NCBI GenBank assembly: GCA_038182865.1
Contig: CP116226.1
Location: forward strand, 1,178,001-1,242,000
Source: Microbacterium enclense
GTDB lineage: Bacteria > Actinomycetota > Actinomycetes > Actinomycetales > Microbacteriaceae
Reading direction: 5' to 3'
Length of the DNA: 64,000 nucleotides
Shown: positions 26,190-34,980 of the stretch, piece after piece
Position numbering within the stretch: the stretch's first letter is position 1
Layout of the letters: every line of letters starts with the position of its first letter
Notes under the pieces: model-generated
Seen by the model: only the letters and a program-made list of their open reading frames with translations
Databases searched by the model: none
Told to the model about the DNA's origin: nothing
Translations under genes and position numbers: made by a program

Positions 26190-27716
26190 TTGAATGGACC
26201 GGTGCTCCCCGAACCCGATCCGACGCTGTGCCGCCTTCTCGCCGACGATCTGCGGGCCGCGGAGTACGGCAGCGCCGCTCTCCGCACCGCATGGGGAGCG
26301 CAGGCCGACGACGCCATCGCGCGCGGTCTTCTCGAACCGGCGCTGCGCGCGCTCGGCGACCGCCGGGATCCGCTCGCGGTGCTCGGCCGGTTGTGGGGTC
26401 TCGGTCGACCCGTGTCGAGCGACGCGCTCGCGGAGGCGTTGCCGTCCACGGGAGTCGCGGGCGCCGTCGCCCTCGGGTTGGCGGTCGAGGCCGGTGACAC
26501 CGTGACGCCGACTGTTCTCGTGCGGCCGCAGGCGATCGCCGATCCCGACGGCGACGACGAATGGTGGATCGCCAGCGATCTCGACGAGGCGGCCCTGGGC
26601 GGTCCGCTCCCCGAGGATCACGTGCTCGGTGTCGGCGGGGCATCGCAGACCCTCGCCCGTCTCCAGCTCACCTGGAGGGCGGGTACGGCTCTCGACATCG
26701 GCACGGGGTGTGGCATCCAGGCTCTTCGCCTGCGGAGGCTCGTTCCGCGCGTCGTCGCGACCGACATCTCGGAGCGCGCGTTGCGGTTCACCCGCTTGAA
26801 CGCGCTGGTGAACGGTGTCGACGGGATCGAGACGCGGCTCGGTTCGCTCTTCGAGCCCGTCGCCGGGGAGACGTTCGACCGGGTGGCATCCAATCCGCCG
26901 TTCGTGATCACGCCGCGGATCGCCGGGGTTCCGGCGTACGAGTACCGCGACGGCGGTCTCGAGGGCGACGCGCTGGTGGCCTCGGTCATCTCCGGTGTCG
27001 GAGATCACCTGGAGCCGGGTGGCGTGGCGCAGTCGCTCGGGAACTGGGAGTACCGGGAGGGCGAGAGCGGACTCGATCGCGTGAAGGGGTGGGTGGACTC
27101 CGCCCTCGATGCCTGGGTGATCGAACGGGAGGTGCTCGATCCCCTCGCCTACGCCGAGCTGTGGGTGCGCGACGGGGGAACGCTGCCCGGAACACCGGCG
27201 TACGCCCGTTTGATCGACGCATGGCTCGACGACTTCGCGCAGCGCGGGGTCACCGCGGTCGGTTTCGGCTACGTCCTCCTCCGCCGTCCGCTGGCCGGAG
27301 CGCCCACTCTCGCGCGCTACGAGCGGATCGCGGGCGGAGGCGAAGACGCTTTCGGTCCGCACCTTGCCTCGTGCCTCGAGGAGCACGATCGTGCGGCTCT
27401 GCTCGACGACGACGGGGTGGCCGCGGCCACGCTCCGCGTCGCTCCCGATGTCACGGAGGCGCGCCACCACCGCCCGGGCGAGGAATCCCCGTCCGTGATC
27501 GAACTGCGTCAGGGCGGCGGATTCGCCCGCACCATCGAGGTCGACCCGGCTCTCGCGGCCCTCGTCGGGGCGTGCGACGGCGACCTCGCCGTGGGTCCCC
27601 TCGTCGGGGCGGTCGCTCAGCTCTTGGACGTGGATGCCGACGAGTTGCGCGCGGATCTTCTGCCCCGCGTGCGTGAGCTCATCGTGACGGGCTTCCTCCA
27701 CTTCGTCGACGGCTGA
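26190..27716 (+). CDS. Class I SAM-dependent methyltransferase, HemK/PrmC-like
   Basis: A 508-residue protein. An N-terminal helical domain of about 145 residues precedes a Rossmann methyltransferase with DIGTGCGIQ (169-177) and the N6/N5-methyltransferase motif NPPF (235-238). A C-terminal extension of about 150 residues follows. NPPF motifs are used on amino groups of nucleobases or glutamine, so release-factor, ribosomal-protein or nucleic-acid targets are possible; the sequence does not decide. The start is uncertain: TTG at 26190, or GTG at 26202. It is divergent from the DUF6049 gene and 41 bases before the tRNA nucleotidyltransferase. Confidence 0.85.
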   Translation: MNGPVLPEPDPTLCRLLADDLRAAEYGSAALRTAWGAQADDAIARGLLEPALRALGDRRDPLAVLGRLWGLGRPVSSDALAEALPSTGVAGAVALGLAVEAGDTVTPTVLVRPQAIADPDGDDEWWIASDLDEAALGGPLPEDHVLGVGGASQTLARLQLTWRAGTALDIGTGCGIQALRLRRLVPRVVATDISERALRFTRLNALVNGVDGIETRLGSLFEPVAGETFDRVASNPPFVITPRIAGVPAYEYRDGGLEGDALVASVISGVGDHLEPGGVAQSLGNWEYREGESGLDRVKGWVDSALDAWVIEREVLDPLAYAELWVRDGGTLPGTPAYARLIDAWLDDFAQRGVTAVGFGYVLLRRPLAGAPTLARYERIAGGGEDAFGPHLASCLEEHDRAALLDDDGVAAATLRVAPDVTEARHHRPGEESPSVIELRQGGGFARTIEVDPALAALVGACDGDLAVGPLVGAVAQLLDVDADELRADLLPRVRELIVTGFLHFVDG

Positions 27717-27744
27717 ACGCAAGGGGCCTGTCGGCGGCCCCGGA

Positions 27745-27760
27745 TAGGCTCGATCCCATG
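27745..27760 (+). promoter_or_regulatory. Leaderless promoter and ATG start
   Basis: TAGGCT (27745-27750), seven bases, then the ATG of the tRNA nucleotidyltransferase (27758-27760). There is no Shine-Dalgarno sequence. The spacing puts the transcription start at or next to the ATG. Confidence 0.65.
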
Positions 27761-29185
27761 CTGAACATGGCCGAGGGTCTCGCGCGCCTCGAAGAGCTCG
27801 CCGCGCATCCCGTGGTCGCCACTCTGGCCCGCGTGTTCGCCGATGCGGGCCGCGATCTGGCGATCGTGGGCGGCCCGGTGCGCGATGCGCTGCTCGGGCG
27901 CCTCACCCACGACTTCGACTTCACCACCGATGCCCGCCCCGACGAGATCCTGGCGCTCGTGAAGCCCGTGTCGTCTGTGCAATGGGATGTCGGCCGCGCG
28001 TTCGGCACCATCGGTGCGCGGGTGAAGGGCGAACAGGTCGAGATCACGACGTATCGTGCCGACAGCTACGACGGCGTCACGCGCAAGCCCAGCGTGGAGT
28101 TCGGCGACACCCTCGAGGCCGATCTCACGCGACGCGACTTCACCGTCAACGCCATGGCCCTTCGCGTCCCCGCACGTACCCTCGTCGACCCCACCGGCGG
28201 TGTCGAAGATCTCATCGCAGGTCGCCTGCGCACCCCGATCGACCCGGCCGTGAGTTTCGGCGACGACCCGCTGCGGATGCTCCGCGGAGCGCGGTTCTCG
28301 TCGCAGCTCGAGTTCGGGATCGATCCCGACACGCTCGACGCGATGGCCGCGCTCCGCGAAACCCTGCAGATCGTCAGCCCAGAGCGGATCCAGAGCGAGC
28401 TCGTGCGGCTGCTGCAGACCGATGACCCGGTGCGTGGCATCCGGGTCATCGTCGAGACGCGCCTGATCGACGAGTTCCTCCCCGAGGTTCCCGCGCTGCG
28501 GCTCGAGGTCGATGAGCACCACCACCATAAAGACGTCTACGAGCACTCCCTCACGGTGCTGCGGCAGGCGATCGCGCTCGAGAAGCAGCGGAATCCGGAT
28601 GCCGCCCCCGACGTGCCCCTCCGTTTGGCGGCGCTGCTGCACGACATCGGCAAGCCCGCGACCCGGCGTCTCGAACCCGGTGGCGGCGTCACCTTCCACC
28701 ACCACGACATCAAGGGCGCGCGGATGGCGCGTAAGCGCCTGCAGGCCCTCCGCTTCGACGCGGCGACCACGACCGTCGTCGCCCGTCTGATCGAGCTGCA
28801 CCTGCGGTTCTTCGGCTATGCCGAGGGCGCGTGGACGGATGCCGCAGTGCGGCGCTACGTCCGCGATGCCGGCGACGAGCTCGAGCGTCTGCACATCCTC
28901 ACGCGGGCCGATGTGACCACCCGCAACAAGCGCAAGGCTCAGCGCCTGGCATCCGCCTACGACGACATCGAATCCCGTATCGCCTCGCTGCGTGAGCAGG
29001 AGGAGATCGACGCGATCCGTCCCGAGCTCGACGGCAACCGCATCCAGGAGGTGCTGGGGGTGAAGCCGGGACGAGAGGTCGGTGAGGCGTACCGCTTCCT
29101 GCTCGACCTGCGGCTCGACGAGGGCGTCGTCGGTGAAGAAGAGGCCGAGCGGCGACTGCGGGAGTGGTGGGCCGCTCGCAGCTGA
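27758..29185 (+). CDS. CCA tRNA nucleotidyltransferase / poly(A) polymerase family
   Basis: Class II nucleotidyltransferase, 475 residues, that most probably adds or repairs the CCA end of tRNA. The catalytic head is GGPVRDALLGRLTHDFDF (38-55) with the metal-binding DFD at 52-54. The RRDFTVNAMA and DPLRMLRGARF motifs follow. An HD phosphohydrolase domain is visible further on (HHHKDVYEHS, LLHDIGKPATR, HHHDIKGARM). The gene upstream of the murJ region is a conserved actinobacterial neighbourhood. Annotations use cca or pcnA, so no symbol is given. Confidence 0.95.
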   Translation: MLNMAEGLARLEELAAHPVVATLARVFADAGRDLAIVGGPVRDALLGRLTHDFDFTTDARPDEILALVKPVSSVQWDVGRAFGTIGARVKGEQVEITTYRADSYDGVTRKPSVEFGDTLEADLTRRDFTVNAMALRVPARTLVDPTGGVEDLIAGRLRTPIDPAVSFGDDPLRMLRGARFSSQLEFGIDPDTLDAMAALRETLQIVSPERIQSELVRLLQTDDPVRGIRVIVETRLIDEFLPEVPALRLEVDEHHHHKDVYEHSLTVLRQAIALEKQRNPDAAPDVPLRLAALLHDIGKPATRRLEPGGGVTFHHHDIKGARMARKRLQALRFDAATTTVVARLIELHLRFFGYAEGAWTDAAVRRYVRDAGDELERLHILTRADVTTRNKRKAQRLASAYDDIESRIASLREQEEIDAIRPELDGNRIQEVLGVKPGREVGEAYRFLLDLRLDEGVVGEEEAERRLREWWAARS

Positions 29186-29329
29186 GCCTGGCAGAGGCGC
29201 GGAGCGGGTCGGGGCAGCGGACCGTCGTGCGGAGTTCCTGAGGGACTCGCCGTTCTCGCGGCGCTCGGCTCGGCGTGTCGAGGCTGAACTCCGCTCGACG
29301 GCGGGAGGCGAGCGCCAGGAACGGCGAAC

Positions 29330-29371
29330 GGGGCGTGATCCGAGCGGCCCCCATCCGCCGAATCACGCCCC
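29330..29371 (-). terminator. Possible terminator of the HAAS/PadR operon
   Basis: GGGGCGTGAT (29330-29339) is inverted as ATCACGCCCC (29362-29371) across a 22-base loop, just downstream of the last reverse-strand frame. There is no T-run. The rest of the 29186-29384 spacer holds no gene that I can support. Confidence 0.4.
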
Positions 29372-29384
29372 GAGTTGTGGATGC

Positions 29385-29471
29385 CTAGTCCTCGTCGTCG
29401 CGAGCCTGCTCCAGGGCGGCGACCACCAGATGGGTGAGGTCGATGCTCACGATGCGTGGCTGCTCGGTCAC
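29385..29471 (-). CDS. Possible 28-residue microprotein
   Basis: A short reverse-strand frame, starting GTG, whose start overlaps the stop of the HAAS-domain gene in GTGA. The product begins MTEQPRIVSIDLTH and ends in an acidic ARDDED tail. The middle (LVVAALEQA) is amphipathic or helical. The same 4-base coupling joins the two genes upstream, and codon choice looks like that of real genes here. A possible hairpin follows the stop. It has no recognisable family. Confidence 0.4.
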   Translation of the reverse strand: MTEQPRIVSIDLTHLVVAALEQARDDED

Positions 29472-30565
29472 GGGGTCACCGCCGTCTCGGTCGGGCTCGG
29501 CGTCGGCGGCGCGGCCCCCGGAGTCGCCTCGGTGGTCGGAGCCGAGGTGGGGATCGCGCCGGTCGGAACAGGCTGAACGCGCAGGAAGGGGAACGTCGGC
29601 GCCGTGGCCTTCGCGACGTCGTCCGCCGAATCCCAGCTCATGACGCCCGCTGGGATCTCGCGCAGCGGGTAGATGTTCCAGGCGTCGGCGGCACCGGGTG
29701 CTGTGTAGGGCACGGGCACGGGACCTCCCCCGCCGTAGAAGTAGTTGTCGAAGGGGGCCTCGCCGTTCGCGTTGCCGACGGTCGTGAGCGCGGTGCCGTT
29801 CTGATCGAACAGCTGCACCGTCGGGATCGCATTGCCGTCGGCGTCGAACGCATAGATGTTGCGGACGCGCTCGCCGTCGAGGGAGAGCCCCGACATGTAG
29901 GGCGCGGCCATGCCGGAGCTCGATTGATCCCACACCAGGGACTGCAGGCTGCTACCGATCGCCGCGAGCGTGAAGGGGGTGAGCACCAGCGTCACGACGG
30001 TGACCGCGGTGCGGATGCCGCGCACGATCGCGTTGGGCGCCCATCGCCCGCGGCCCCACTGCACGCTCAGCAACAGCAGAGCCGCCAGGAGCACGATTCC
30101 GGGGAACTGCACCGCACCGATCAGGTAGGCGACGGCGCCGGACGTGGAGCCGTAGCCCGACCAGAAGAGCGGCGCGATGAAGAGGTACAGCACCACGGCG
30201 CGGAGGATCCACCAGATCGGACGGAGGGAGGCCGCCAGGTCGAGCAGCCACTCCCCGGCCGGGTTACGTCGGATCTGCGCGTCGACGGACGTCCGCAGAT
30301 CAGCGAGGCGCTGGCGGATCGGCTTGCGCGTCGCCGTGGTGATGTCGCCGCGCTCCGGGAGTCCCGCGGCCGCGCGCAGCTCGGCGGCGTAGGTCGTGGC
30401 ATCCGGGATCGCGAAGGCGTCTCCGGCCTCGGCGGCCTGGTCGGAGAGGTCGGCCTCGAGCCCATCGAGGAGGTCGTCGACCTCGTCGACGGGCAGGTCA
30501 TCGAGGTGCGTGCGGACCGCGGCGGCGAAGGCGCGGATGTCGTCGCGAACGGGCGTGGTGATCAT
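29468..30565 (-). CDS. HAAS-domain membrane protein
   Basis: A 365-residue membrane protein. The first ~75 residues (VRDDIRAFAAAVRTHLDDLPVDEVDDLLDGLEADL) form the helical HAAS-type cytosolic domain that usually accompanies PadR regulators. Four or so hydrophobic segments follow between about 130 and 225. An extracytoplasmic region then runs to the end, finishing in a Pro/Thr/Ser-rich tail. HAAS proteins are thought to pass a membrane signal to the PadR partner. The ATG overlaps the padR-type stop in ATGA. Confidence 0.85.
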   Translation of the reverse strand: MITTPVRDDIRAFAAAVRTHLDDLPVDEVDDLLDGLEADLSDQAAEAGDAFAIPDATTYAAELRAAAGLPERGDITTATRKPIRQRLADLRTSVDAQIRRNPAGEWLLDLAASLRPIWWILRAVVLYLFIAPLFWSGYGSTSGAVAYLIGAVQFPGIVLLAALLLLSVQWGRGRWAPNAIVRGIRTAVTVVTLVLTPFTLAAIGSSLQSLVWDQSSSGMAAPYMSGLSLDGERVRNIYAFDADGNAIPTVQLFDQNGTALTTVGNANGEAPFDNYFYGGGGPVPVPYTAPGAADAWNIYPLREIPAGVMSWDSADDVAKATAPTFPFLRVQPVPTGAIPTSAPTTEATPGAAPPTPSPTETAVTP

Positions 30566-30921
30566 CGGGCATCTCCGATCGTGCGCAGCTTGGTGGTCGT
30601 GGTCTTGTCATCGAGGAGGGTCGTCATGGCGGAGGAGAACTGGGCCCAGCTGGCGCGCTGCGCGTCGAGGAGTTCCCGGCCTTGAGGGTTGATCGCGTAG
30701 TACTTGCGGTGCGGTCCCCCATCGCTCGGCACGACGTAGCTCGACAGGGCTCCCGCGGAATAGAGTCGCCGCAGCGTGCCGTACACCGATGCGTCCCCGA
30801 CCTCGCCGAGCCCTGCCTCGCGCAGTCGCCGAACGATGTCGTACCCGTATCCGTCGTCATGCTGGACGACCGCGAGGACCGCGGCATCCAGCACACCCTT
30901 CAATAACTGCGTCGTATCCAT
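30562..30921 (-). CDS. PadR family transcriptional regulator
   Basis: A 119-residue winged-helix repressor. It opens TTQLLKGVLDAAVLAVVQHDDGYGYDIVRRL, the PadR signature. VYGTLRRLYSAGAL and HRKYYAINPQGRELL complete the DNA-binding domain, and a short C-terminal helix would form the dimer. AGGGGG lies before the ATG. It is the first gene of a coupled operon with the HAAS membrane protein and is probably autoregulated through the dyad at 30958-30985. Confidence 0.93.
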   Translation of the reverse strand: MDTTQLLKGVLDAAVLAVVQHDDGYGYDIVRRLREAGLGEVGDASVYGTLRRLYSAGALSSYVVPSDGGPHRKYYAINPQGRELLDAQRASWAQFSSAMTTLLDDKTTTTKLRTIGDAR

Positions 30922-30949
30922 ACGCGCCCCCTTCGCTTCTCTGCCTCGG

Positions 30950-30985
30950 ACAGTACCACGCACTGCGTAGTAGTGTGGGGTGCGT
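30950..30985 (-). promoter_or_regulatory. Candidate promoter and operator of the PadR operon
   Basis: A nested dyad: ACGCAC (30958-30963) with GTGCGT (30980-30985), and inside it CACT (30961-30964) with AGTG (30972-30975). A reverse-strand -10 candidate TACTGT lies at 30950-30955. A PadR protein bound to the dyad would block this promoter. This is a pattern-only call. Confidence 0.4.
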
Positions 30986-31133
30986 AATGAGTCGTGTCGC
31001 TTCGATGATGTCGTCCGGCGCTGCCGTCGCGCGGACCTCGGGCACACCCGCGGCGGCGACAGGGCCTCGTGACGGCGCGTCGCGCGGGAAGTCCGCGTGA
31101 CGGTACACCCCTCCCGTCGGAACGCCGCCCGAC

Positions 31134-31139
31134 CTACAC
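31134..31139 (+). promoter_or_regulatory. Candidate -10 box before the GAF regulator gene
   Basis: TACACT, 35 bases before the chosen GTG start, giving a leader of about 29 bases. It lies inside the longer alternative reading frame that would start at 31097, which argues for the later start. Confidence 0.4.
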
Positions 31140-31174
31140 TGGGACCCTCCTCCGTCACCGCCGATGGGAGTGCC

Positions 31175-32461
31175 GTGCCGTCTCCGTGGTCGCGACCGCC
31201 GATCTCCCCCGAATCCTCGGGGTTGCTGATCGCGCGCGCCCACGAAGAACTGATCGCCGGCAACGAGGACCGGCGGCTGGACGACGTGCGCCCGCTCGTG
31301 AAGGAGTCCTGGCGGCGATCACTCGCCTCGTTCGTCGGACCGGAGGGGCTCCCCTCGCTCGACCTCGCCAGCGACGAACTCGAGGCGTATCGCCGCGCGC
31401 ACCCGCTGGCCGGGGTCATGGACATGGTCCGCGCGCTCCTGTTGCCCGGGACGGCCGAGGAGTCGGGAGTCGTCGTGGCGGTCGGCGACGCGGCGGGGCG
31501 CTTGCTGTGGGTCGAGGGCGACCGTCACATCCGCAGCCTGACCGGTGACATGGGGTTCGTCGCGGGGGCCAACTGGGCGGAGGATGCCGTGGGCACCTCG
31601 GCCCCGGGAACAGCCCTGACCTTGGATCGCTCGGTGCAGATCCGCGGCGCGGAGCACTTCAACCGGCTCGTGCAGCCGTGGTCGTGCACCGCGGCGCCCG
31701 TCCACGACCCCGAGTCGCGACGGCTGTTGGGCGTGATCGACGTCACGGGAGGTCCCGAGGCCGTCACCCCGCAGGCGCAGCTGCTCGTGGATGCCACGGC
31801 GCGGGCGATCGAGAGCGAGATCCTCGTCGCGCGGCTCCGTGCGCAGCAGGCGCCGCCGTCGAAGCGGTCGGCATCGTCGCGCGCGCTGCTGAGGATTCTC
31901 GGTCGTGACCGGGCGCTCCTCGGGGCGGGTGGCTCGACGGTGGAGCTCAGCGCGCGTCACGCCGAGATCCTGCTCCTGCTCGCCGTGCACCGAGAGGGGA
32001 TGTCCGCCGAGGCGTTGAGCGAGGCCGTCTACGGTCATGCCGCCGTCGAGACGTTGCGACCGGAGATGGTGCGTCTGCGCCGGGCGCTCGTTCCTGTCGC
32101 GCCGCGCCTGGTTCCGGCATCCCGCCCGTATCGACTTCCCGAAGACCTCGAGACCGACGCGCAGCACGTGCTGTCGCTCCTCGATCGCGGAGCACATCGG
32201 GTGGCGCTCGCGGCCTATCCGGGTCCGGTGCTGCCGGAATCGGATGCGCCGGGGGTCGCCGAGGTCAGAGAGTCAGTGCGGTCGGCGCTACGCGAAGCAC
32301 TGATCGCCGAGGCCGGCGTCGACGTGCTGCTCGCCTACGCGGACACGGCGGACGGGCGCGATGACGAGGAGGTTCTCCGGCTGTGCCTGGGAATGCTCCC
32401 GGCTCGATCGCCGAAGCGCGCGGGTCTGGTGGCACGGCTGGAGCGGCTCGAGCGAGACTGA
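31175..32461 (+). CDS. GAF-domain transcriptional regulator
   Basis: A 428-residue protein. A helical N-terminus (ESWRRSLASFVG) is followed by a GAF-like sensory domain at about 80-220 (GVVVAVGDAAGRLLWVEGD, FVAGANWAEDAVGTSAPGTAL, LLGVIDVTGG). A C-terminal winged-helix/OmpR-like domain starts near LSARHAEILLLLAVHREGMSAEAL. This is the AcoR-like arrangement without the sigma-54 ATPase, seen in Actinobacteria next to ExaC-type aldehyde dehydrogenases, as here. The GTG at 31175 has GGGAG four bases upstream. A frame extending to 31097 begins before the likely promoter. Confidence 0.85.
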   Translation: MPSPWSRPPISPESSGLLIARAHEELIAGNEDRRLDDVRPLVKESWRRSLASFVGPEGLPSLDLASDELEAYRRAHPLAGVMDMVRALLLPGTAEESGVVVAVGDAAGRLLWVEGDRHIRSLTGDMGFVAGANWAEDAVGTSAPGTALTLDRSVQIRGAEHFNRLVQPWSCTAAPVHDPESRRLLGVIDVTGGPEAVTPQAQLLVDATARAIESEILVARLRAQQAPPSKRSASSRALLRILGRDRALLGAGGSTVELSARHAEILLLLAVHREGMSAEALSEAVYGHAAVETLRPEMVRLRRALVPVAPRLVPASRPYRLPEDLETDAQHVLSLLDRGAHRVALAAYPGPVLPESDAPGVAEVRESVRSALREALIAEAGVDVLLAYADTADGRDDEEVLRLCLGMLPARSPKRAGLVARLERLERD

Positions 32462-32509
32462 GCGGGAAGGGCGACGCGCCGCGGGGTGCCCGATGTCGGA
32501 GGCCCTCGT

Positions 32510-32524
32510 TACGCTGAACAGATG
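32510..32524 (+). promoter_or_regulatory. Leaderless promoter and ATG start
   Basis: TACGCT (32510-32515), six bases, then the ATG at 32522. No Shine-Dalgarno sequence precedes the start. Confidence 0.6.
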
Positions 32525-33046
32525 GACGAAAAAGCGCTCGACATCTTCTCGGCAGCTCGCGCCCGTCGCGACGTGGGGCGCATCCGCGAGGCACTCGCCG
32601 AGGTCAAGGCCGGCGACGTCGCCCGGGTGATCGTCCGCTCTCCCCGTTACGGTCTGTACGCGATCGAGGGCACGGTGCGGATCGGCGTCGGTGGGCAGCC
32701 CCTCGTCGGCGACATCATCCTGGGCACGAGCTCCGAGATCCAGCGGATCGACGTGGGCATCGAGCCTCCCGAGCCCGCCCTCACGGCCGACGTCGTCGAC
32801 CCCTCGACCCTCCCCCACGGCACGCCTGTCCGCGTGACGTTCGCGACTCCGACGAACCACACGTTCGCGCTCACGGGTCCGATCACAGCGGGCAACGACC
32901 GGTTCCTCCTCGTCGGCAGCTGGATCGTCGCCGACGACCGCACGATCGCCCCGCGGGTCATCAGCATCGAGCGCCTCGACGACGTCGACCTGCACGAGGT
33001 GAACGTCCCGCCGCTGCGGTCGGTGCTGGCTGACGCCGACGTGTAG
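32522..33046 (+). CDS. Hypothetical protein
   Basis: A 174-residue soluble protein of unknown function. An N-terminal helical part (DIFSAARARRDVGRIREALAEVK) precedes two beta-rich stretches, VIVRSPRYGLYAIEGTV and VRVTFATPTNHTFALTGPI, each followed by a similar ending. The two stretches could be tandem copies of one small beta domain. No catalytic motif or signal peptide is seen. It has its own leaderless promoter and a strong terminator. Confidence 0.8.
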   Translation: MDEKALDIFSAARARRDVGRIREALAEVKAGDVARVIVRSPRYGLYAIEGTVRIGVGGQPLVGDIILGTSSEIQRIDVGIEPPEPALTADVVDPSTLPHGTPVRVTFATPTNHTFALTGPITAGNDRFLLVGSWIVADDRTIAPRVISIERLDDVDLHEVNVPPLRSVLADADV

Positions 33047-33062
33047 TCGCTCGCGACGCAGA

Positions 33063-33096
33063 ACGGATGCCACGGCCTTGAGGTCGTGGCATCCGT
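33063..33096 (+). terminator. Hairpin terminator after the hypothetical gene
   Basis: ACGGATGCCACG (33063-33074) pairs perfectly with CGTGGCATCCGT (33085-33096), and three further pairs extend into the loop. There is no good T-run. The stem is built from the 7-mer GGATGCC and its complement. Confidence 0.65.
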
Positions 33097-33110
33097 CGTT
33101 GCTGCGCGCG

Positions 33111-33219
33111 TGCCGGTAGGGCGTCGGTGGGCCGCGCGGGTGCCGGTGGGGCGCGGGTGGGCCGCGCCCGGACGCCCGTCGGCCGAGGACGTACTCGTTT
33201 GCCGAGGACGCACCCGTTC
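33111..33219. repeat. Two small tandem duplications in the 33047-33369 spacer
   Basis: A 30-bp unit beginning TGCCGGT is repeated at 33111-33140 and 33141-33170 with a few changes. A 19-bp unit beginning GCCGAGGACG is repeated at 33182-33200 and 33201-33219. The rest of this 323-base spacer holds the terminator of the preceding gene and the control region of the aldehyde dehydrogenase. No gene is seen. Confidence 0.6.
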
Positions 33220-33279
33220 GGTCCCAATCTCATGCGGTCTCGGCGAATGAGTGCTTCCTCGCCGCCCGCTCGGGCCGCG

Positions 33280-33312
33280 TGCAACCCGATGCAACCTCCC
33301 CCGGCGTACCGT
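33280..33312 (+). promoter_or_regulatory. Candidate regulator site and promoter of the aldehyde dehydrogenase
   Basis: TGCAACC occurs at 33280-33286 and again at 33290-33296, exactly one helical turn apart. A TACCGT -10 candidate (33307-33312) follows. The direct repeat is a reasonable site for the GAF regulator encoded at 31175. Confidence 0.4.
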
Positions 33313-33369
33313 CGGCGCATCGCCGCCCGAAGCCGACGCGGCGACTCATGACCGTCGAAGGAGACACGC

Positions 33370-34920
33370 ATGACCATCGTCGAAGAAGGCGTCTCGAGCG
33401 TCTACGCCGCCCCCGGCACCCGAGGATCCGTCGCCGAGTACCGTTCGCGGTACGGCCACTACATCGGTGGCGAGTGGGTCGAACCCCACAGTGGCGAGTA
33501 CTTCGAGAACATCACTCCCGTCACCGGCAAGCCCTTCTGCGAGGTCGGCCGAGGTGACGCGCACGACATCGACAGAGCAGTGGATGCCGCGTGGAAGGCG
33601 TTCGCGAGCTGGAAGAAGACCACGCCCGCCGAGCGCAGCGTCATCCTGAACAGAATCGCCGACCGCATCGAGGAGAACCTCGAGAAGATCGCCGTCGCCG
33701 AGACGTGGGAGAACGGCAAGCCCGTGCGTGAGACGCTCGCGGCCGACATCCCCCTCACCGTCGACCACTTCCGTTACTTCGCCGGGGTGCTGCGGGCGCA
33801 GGAGGGTTCGCTCAGCCAGCTCGATGAGAACACCGTGGCGTACCACTTCAACGAGCCGCTCGGGGTGGTGGGACAGATCATCCCGTGGAACTTCCCCATT
33901 CTCATGGCGGCATGGAAGCTCGCCCCGGCCCTCGCCGCGGGAAACTGTGTCGTGATCAAGCCGGCCGAGCAGACCCCGGCATCGCTGCTGTTCCTGTTCG
34001 ACATCATCGGCGACCTGCTGCCGGCCGGCGTCGTGAACATCGTGAACGGCTTCGGCATCGAGGCGGGGGCGCCCCTCGCGCAGCACAAGCGCATCCGCAA
34101 GATCGCCTTCACCGGTGAGACCACAACCGGGCGCCTGATCATGCAGTACGCCTCGCAGAACCTCATCCCCGTGACCCTCGAGCTCGGCGGCAAGAGCCCG
34201 AACGTCTTCTTCGAGGACGTGGCCCTCCGCAGCGACGACGCGTACTACGACAAGGCTCTCGAGGGCTTCACGATGTTCGCGCTCAACCAGGGCGAGGTGT
34301 GCACGTGTCCCTCGCGCTCGCTGATCCAGCGGTCGATCTACGACCAGTTCCTCGGCGACGGGCTCGAGCGCGTGAAGAAGGTGCGTCAGGGCAACCCGCT
34401 CGACCCCGAGACGATGATCGGCGCACAGGCCTCGAACGACCAGCTCGAGAAGATCCTGTCGTACATCGACATCGGCAAGCAGGGCGGCGCGAAGCTGCTC
34501 ACGGGAGGCGAGCGGGTCGACCTCGGCGGAGATCTCTCGGGCGGGTACTACGTCGCGCCGACGGTGTTCGAGGGCACGAACGACATGCGCATCTTCCAGG
34601 AGGAGATCTTCGGTCCCGTGCTGTCGGTGACGTCGTTCGACGACTTCGACGATGCCATCTCGATCGCCAATGACACGCTCTATGGCCTCGGTGCGGGCGT
34701 CTGGAGCCGCAGCGGCGACACCGCGTACCGCGCGGGCCGGGCGATCGAGGCGGGTCGCGTCTGGACGAACACGTACCACCAGTACCCCGCGCACGCGGCG
34801 TTCGGTGGCTACAAGCAGTCCGGGATCGGCCGCGAGAACCACCTCAAGATGCTCGACCACTACCAGCAGACGAAGAACCTCCTGGTGTCGTACGCCGAGG
34901 GGGCGATGGGCTTCTTCTGA
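33370..34920 (+). CDS. NAD-dependent aldehyde dehydrogenase, ExaC/acetaldehyde type
   Basis: Oxidises aldehydes, most probably acetaldehyde, to acids; 516 residues. Catalytic features are N174 in the PWNFP segment, E271 in ELGGKSPN (271-278) and the nucleophile C311 in NQGEVCTCPSR. The N-terminal YRSRYGHYIGGEWVEP and C-terminal HLKMLDHYQQTKNLLVSY are typical of the ExaC/AldA group. AGGAGA lies before the ATG. It is followed by a DUF779 gene and preceded by a GAF regulator, the usual set for ethanol or acetoin metabolism. Confidence 0.93.
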   Translation: MTIVEEGVSSVYAAPGTRGSVAEYRSRYGHYIGGEWVEPHSGEYFENITPVTGKPFCEVGRGDAHDIDRAVDAAWKAFASWKKTTPAERSVILNRIADRIEENLEKIAVAETWENGKPVRETLAADIPLTVDHFRYFAGVLRAQEGSLSQLDENTVAYHFNEPLGVVGQIIPWNFPILMAAWKLAPALAAGNCVVIKPAEQTPASLLFLFDIIGDLLPAGVVNIVNGFGIEAGAPLAQHKRIRKIAFTGETTTGRLIMQYASQNLIPVTLELGGKSPNVFFEDVALRSDDAYYDKALEGFTMFALNQGEVCTCPSRSLIQRSIYDQFLGDGLERVKKVRQGNPLDPETMIGAQASNDQLEKILSYIDIGKQGGAKLLTGGERVDLGGDLSGGYYVAPTVFEGTNDMRIFQEEIFGPVLSVTSFDDFDDAISIANDTLYGLGAGVWSRSGDTAYRAGRAIEAGRVWTNTYHQYPAHAAFGGYKQSGIGRENHLKMLDHYQQTKNLLVSYAEGAMGFF

Positions 34921-34930
34921 GTCCCGACCT

Positions 34931-34954
34931 GGCCCCCGGGTGCTCCCGGGGGCC
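34931..34954 (+). terminator. Hairpin between the aldehyde dehydrogenase and DUF779 genes
   Basis: A perfect 10-base GC stem (34931-34940 with 34945-34954) and a TGCT loop. It lies 10 bases after the stop codon with no T-run. It may reduce read-through into, or protect the message before, the DUF779 gene. Confidence 0.55.
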
Positions 34955-34980
34955 TTCCCCTGTGTCGAAGGAGAGAACGG

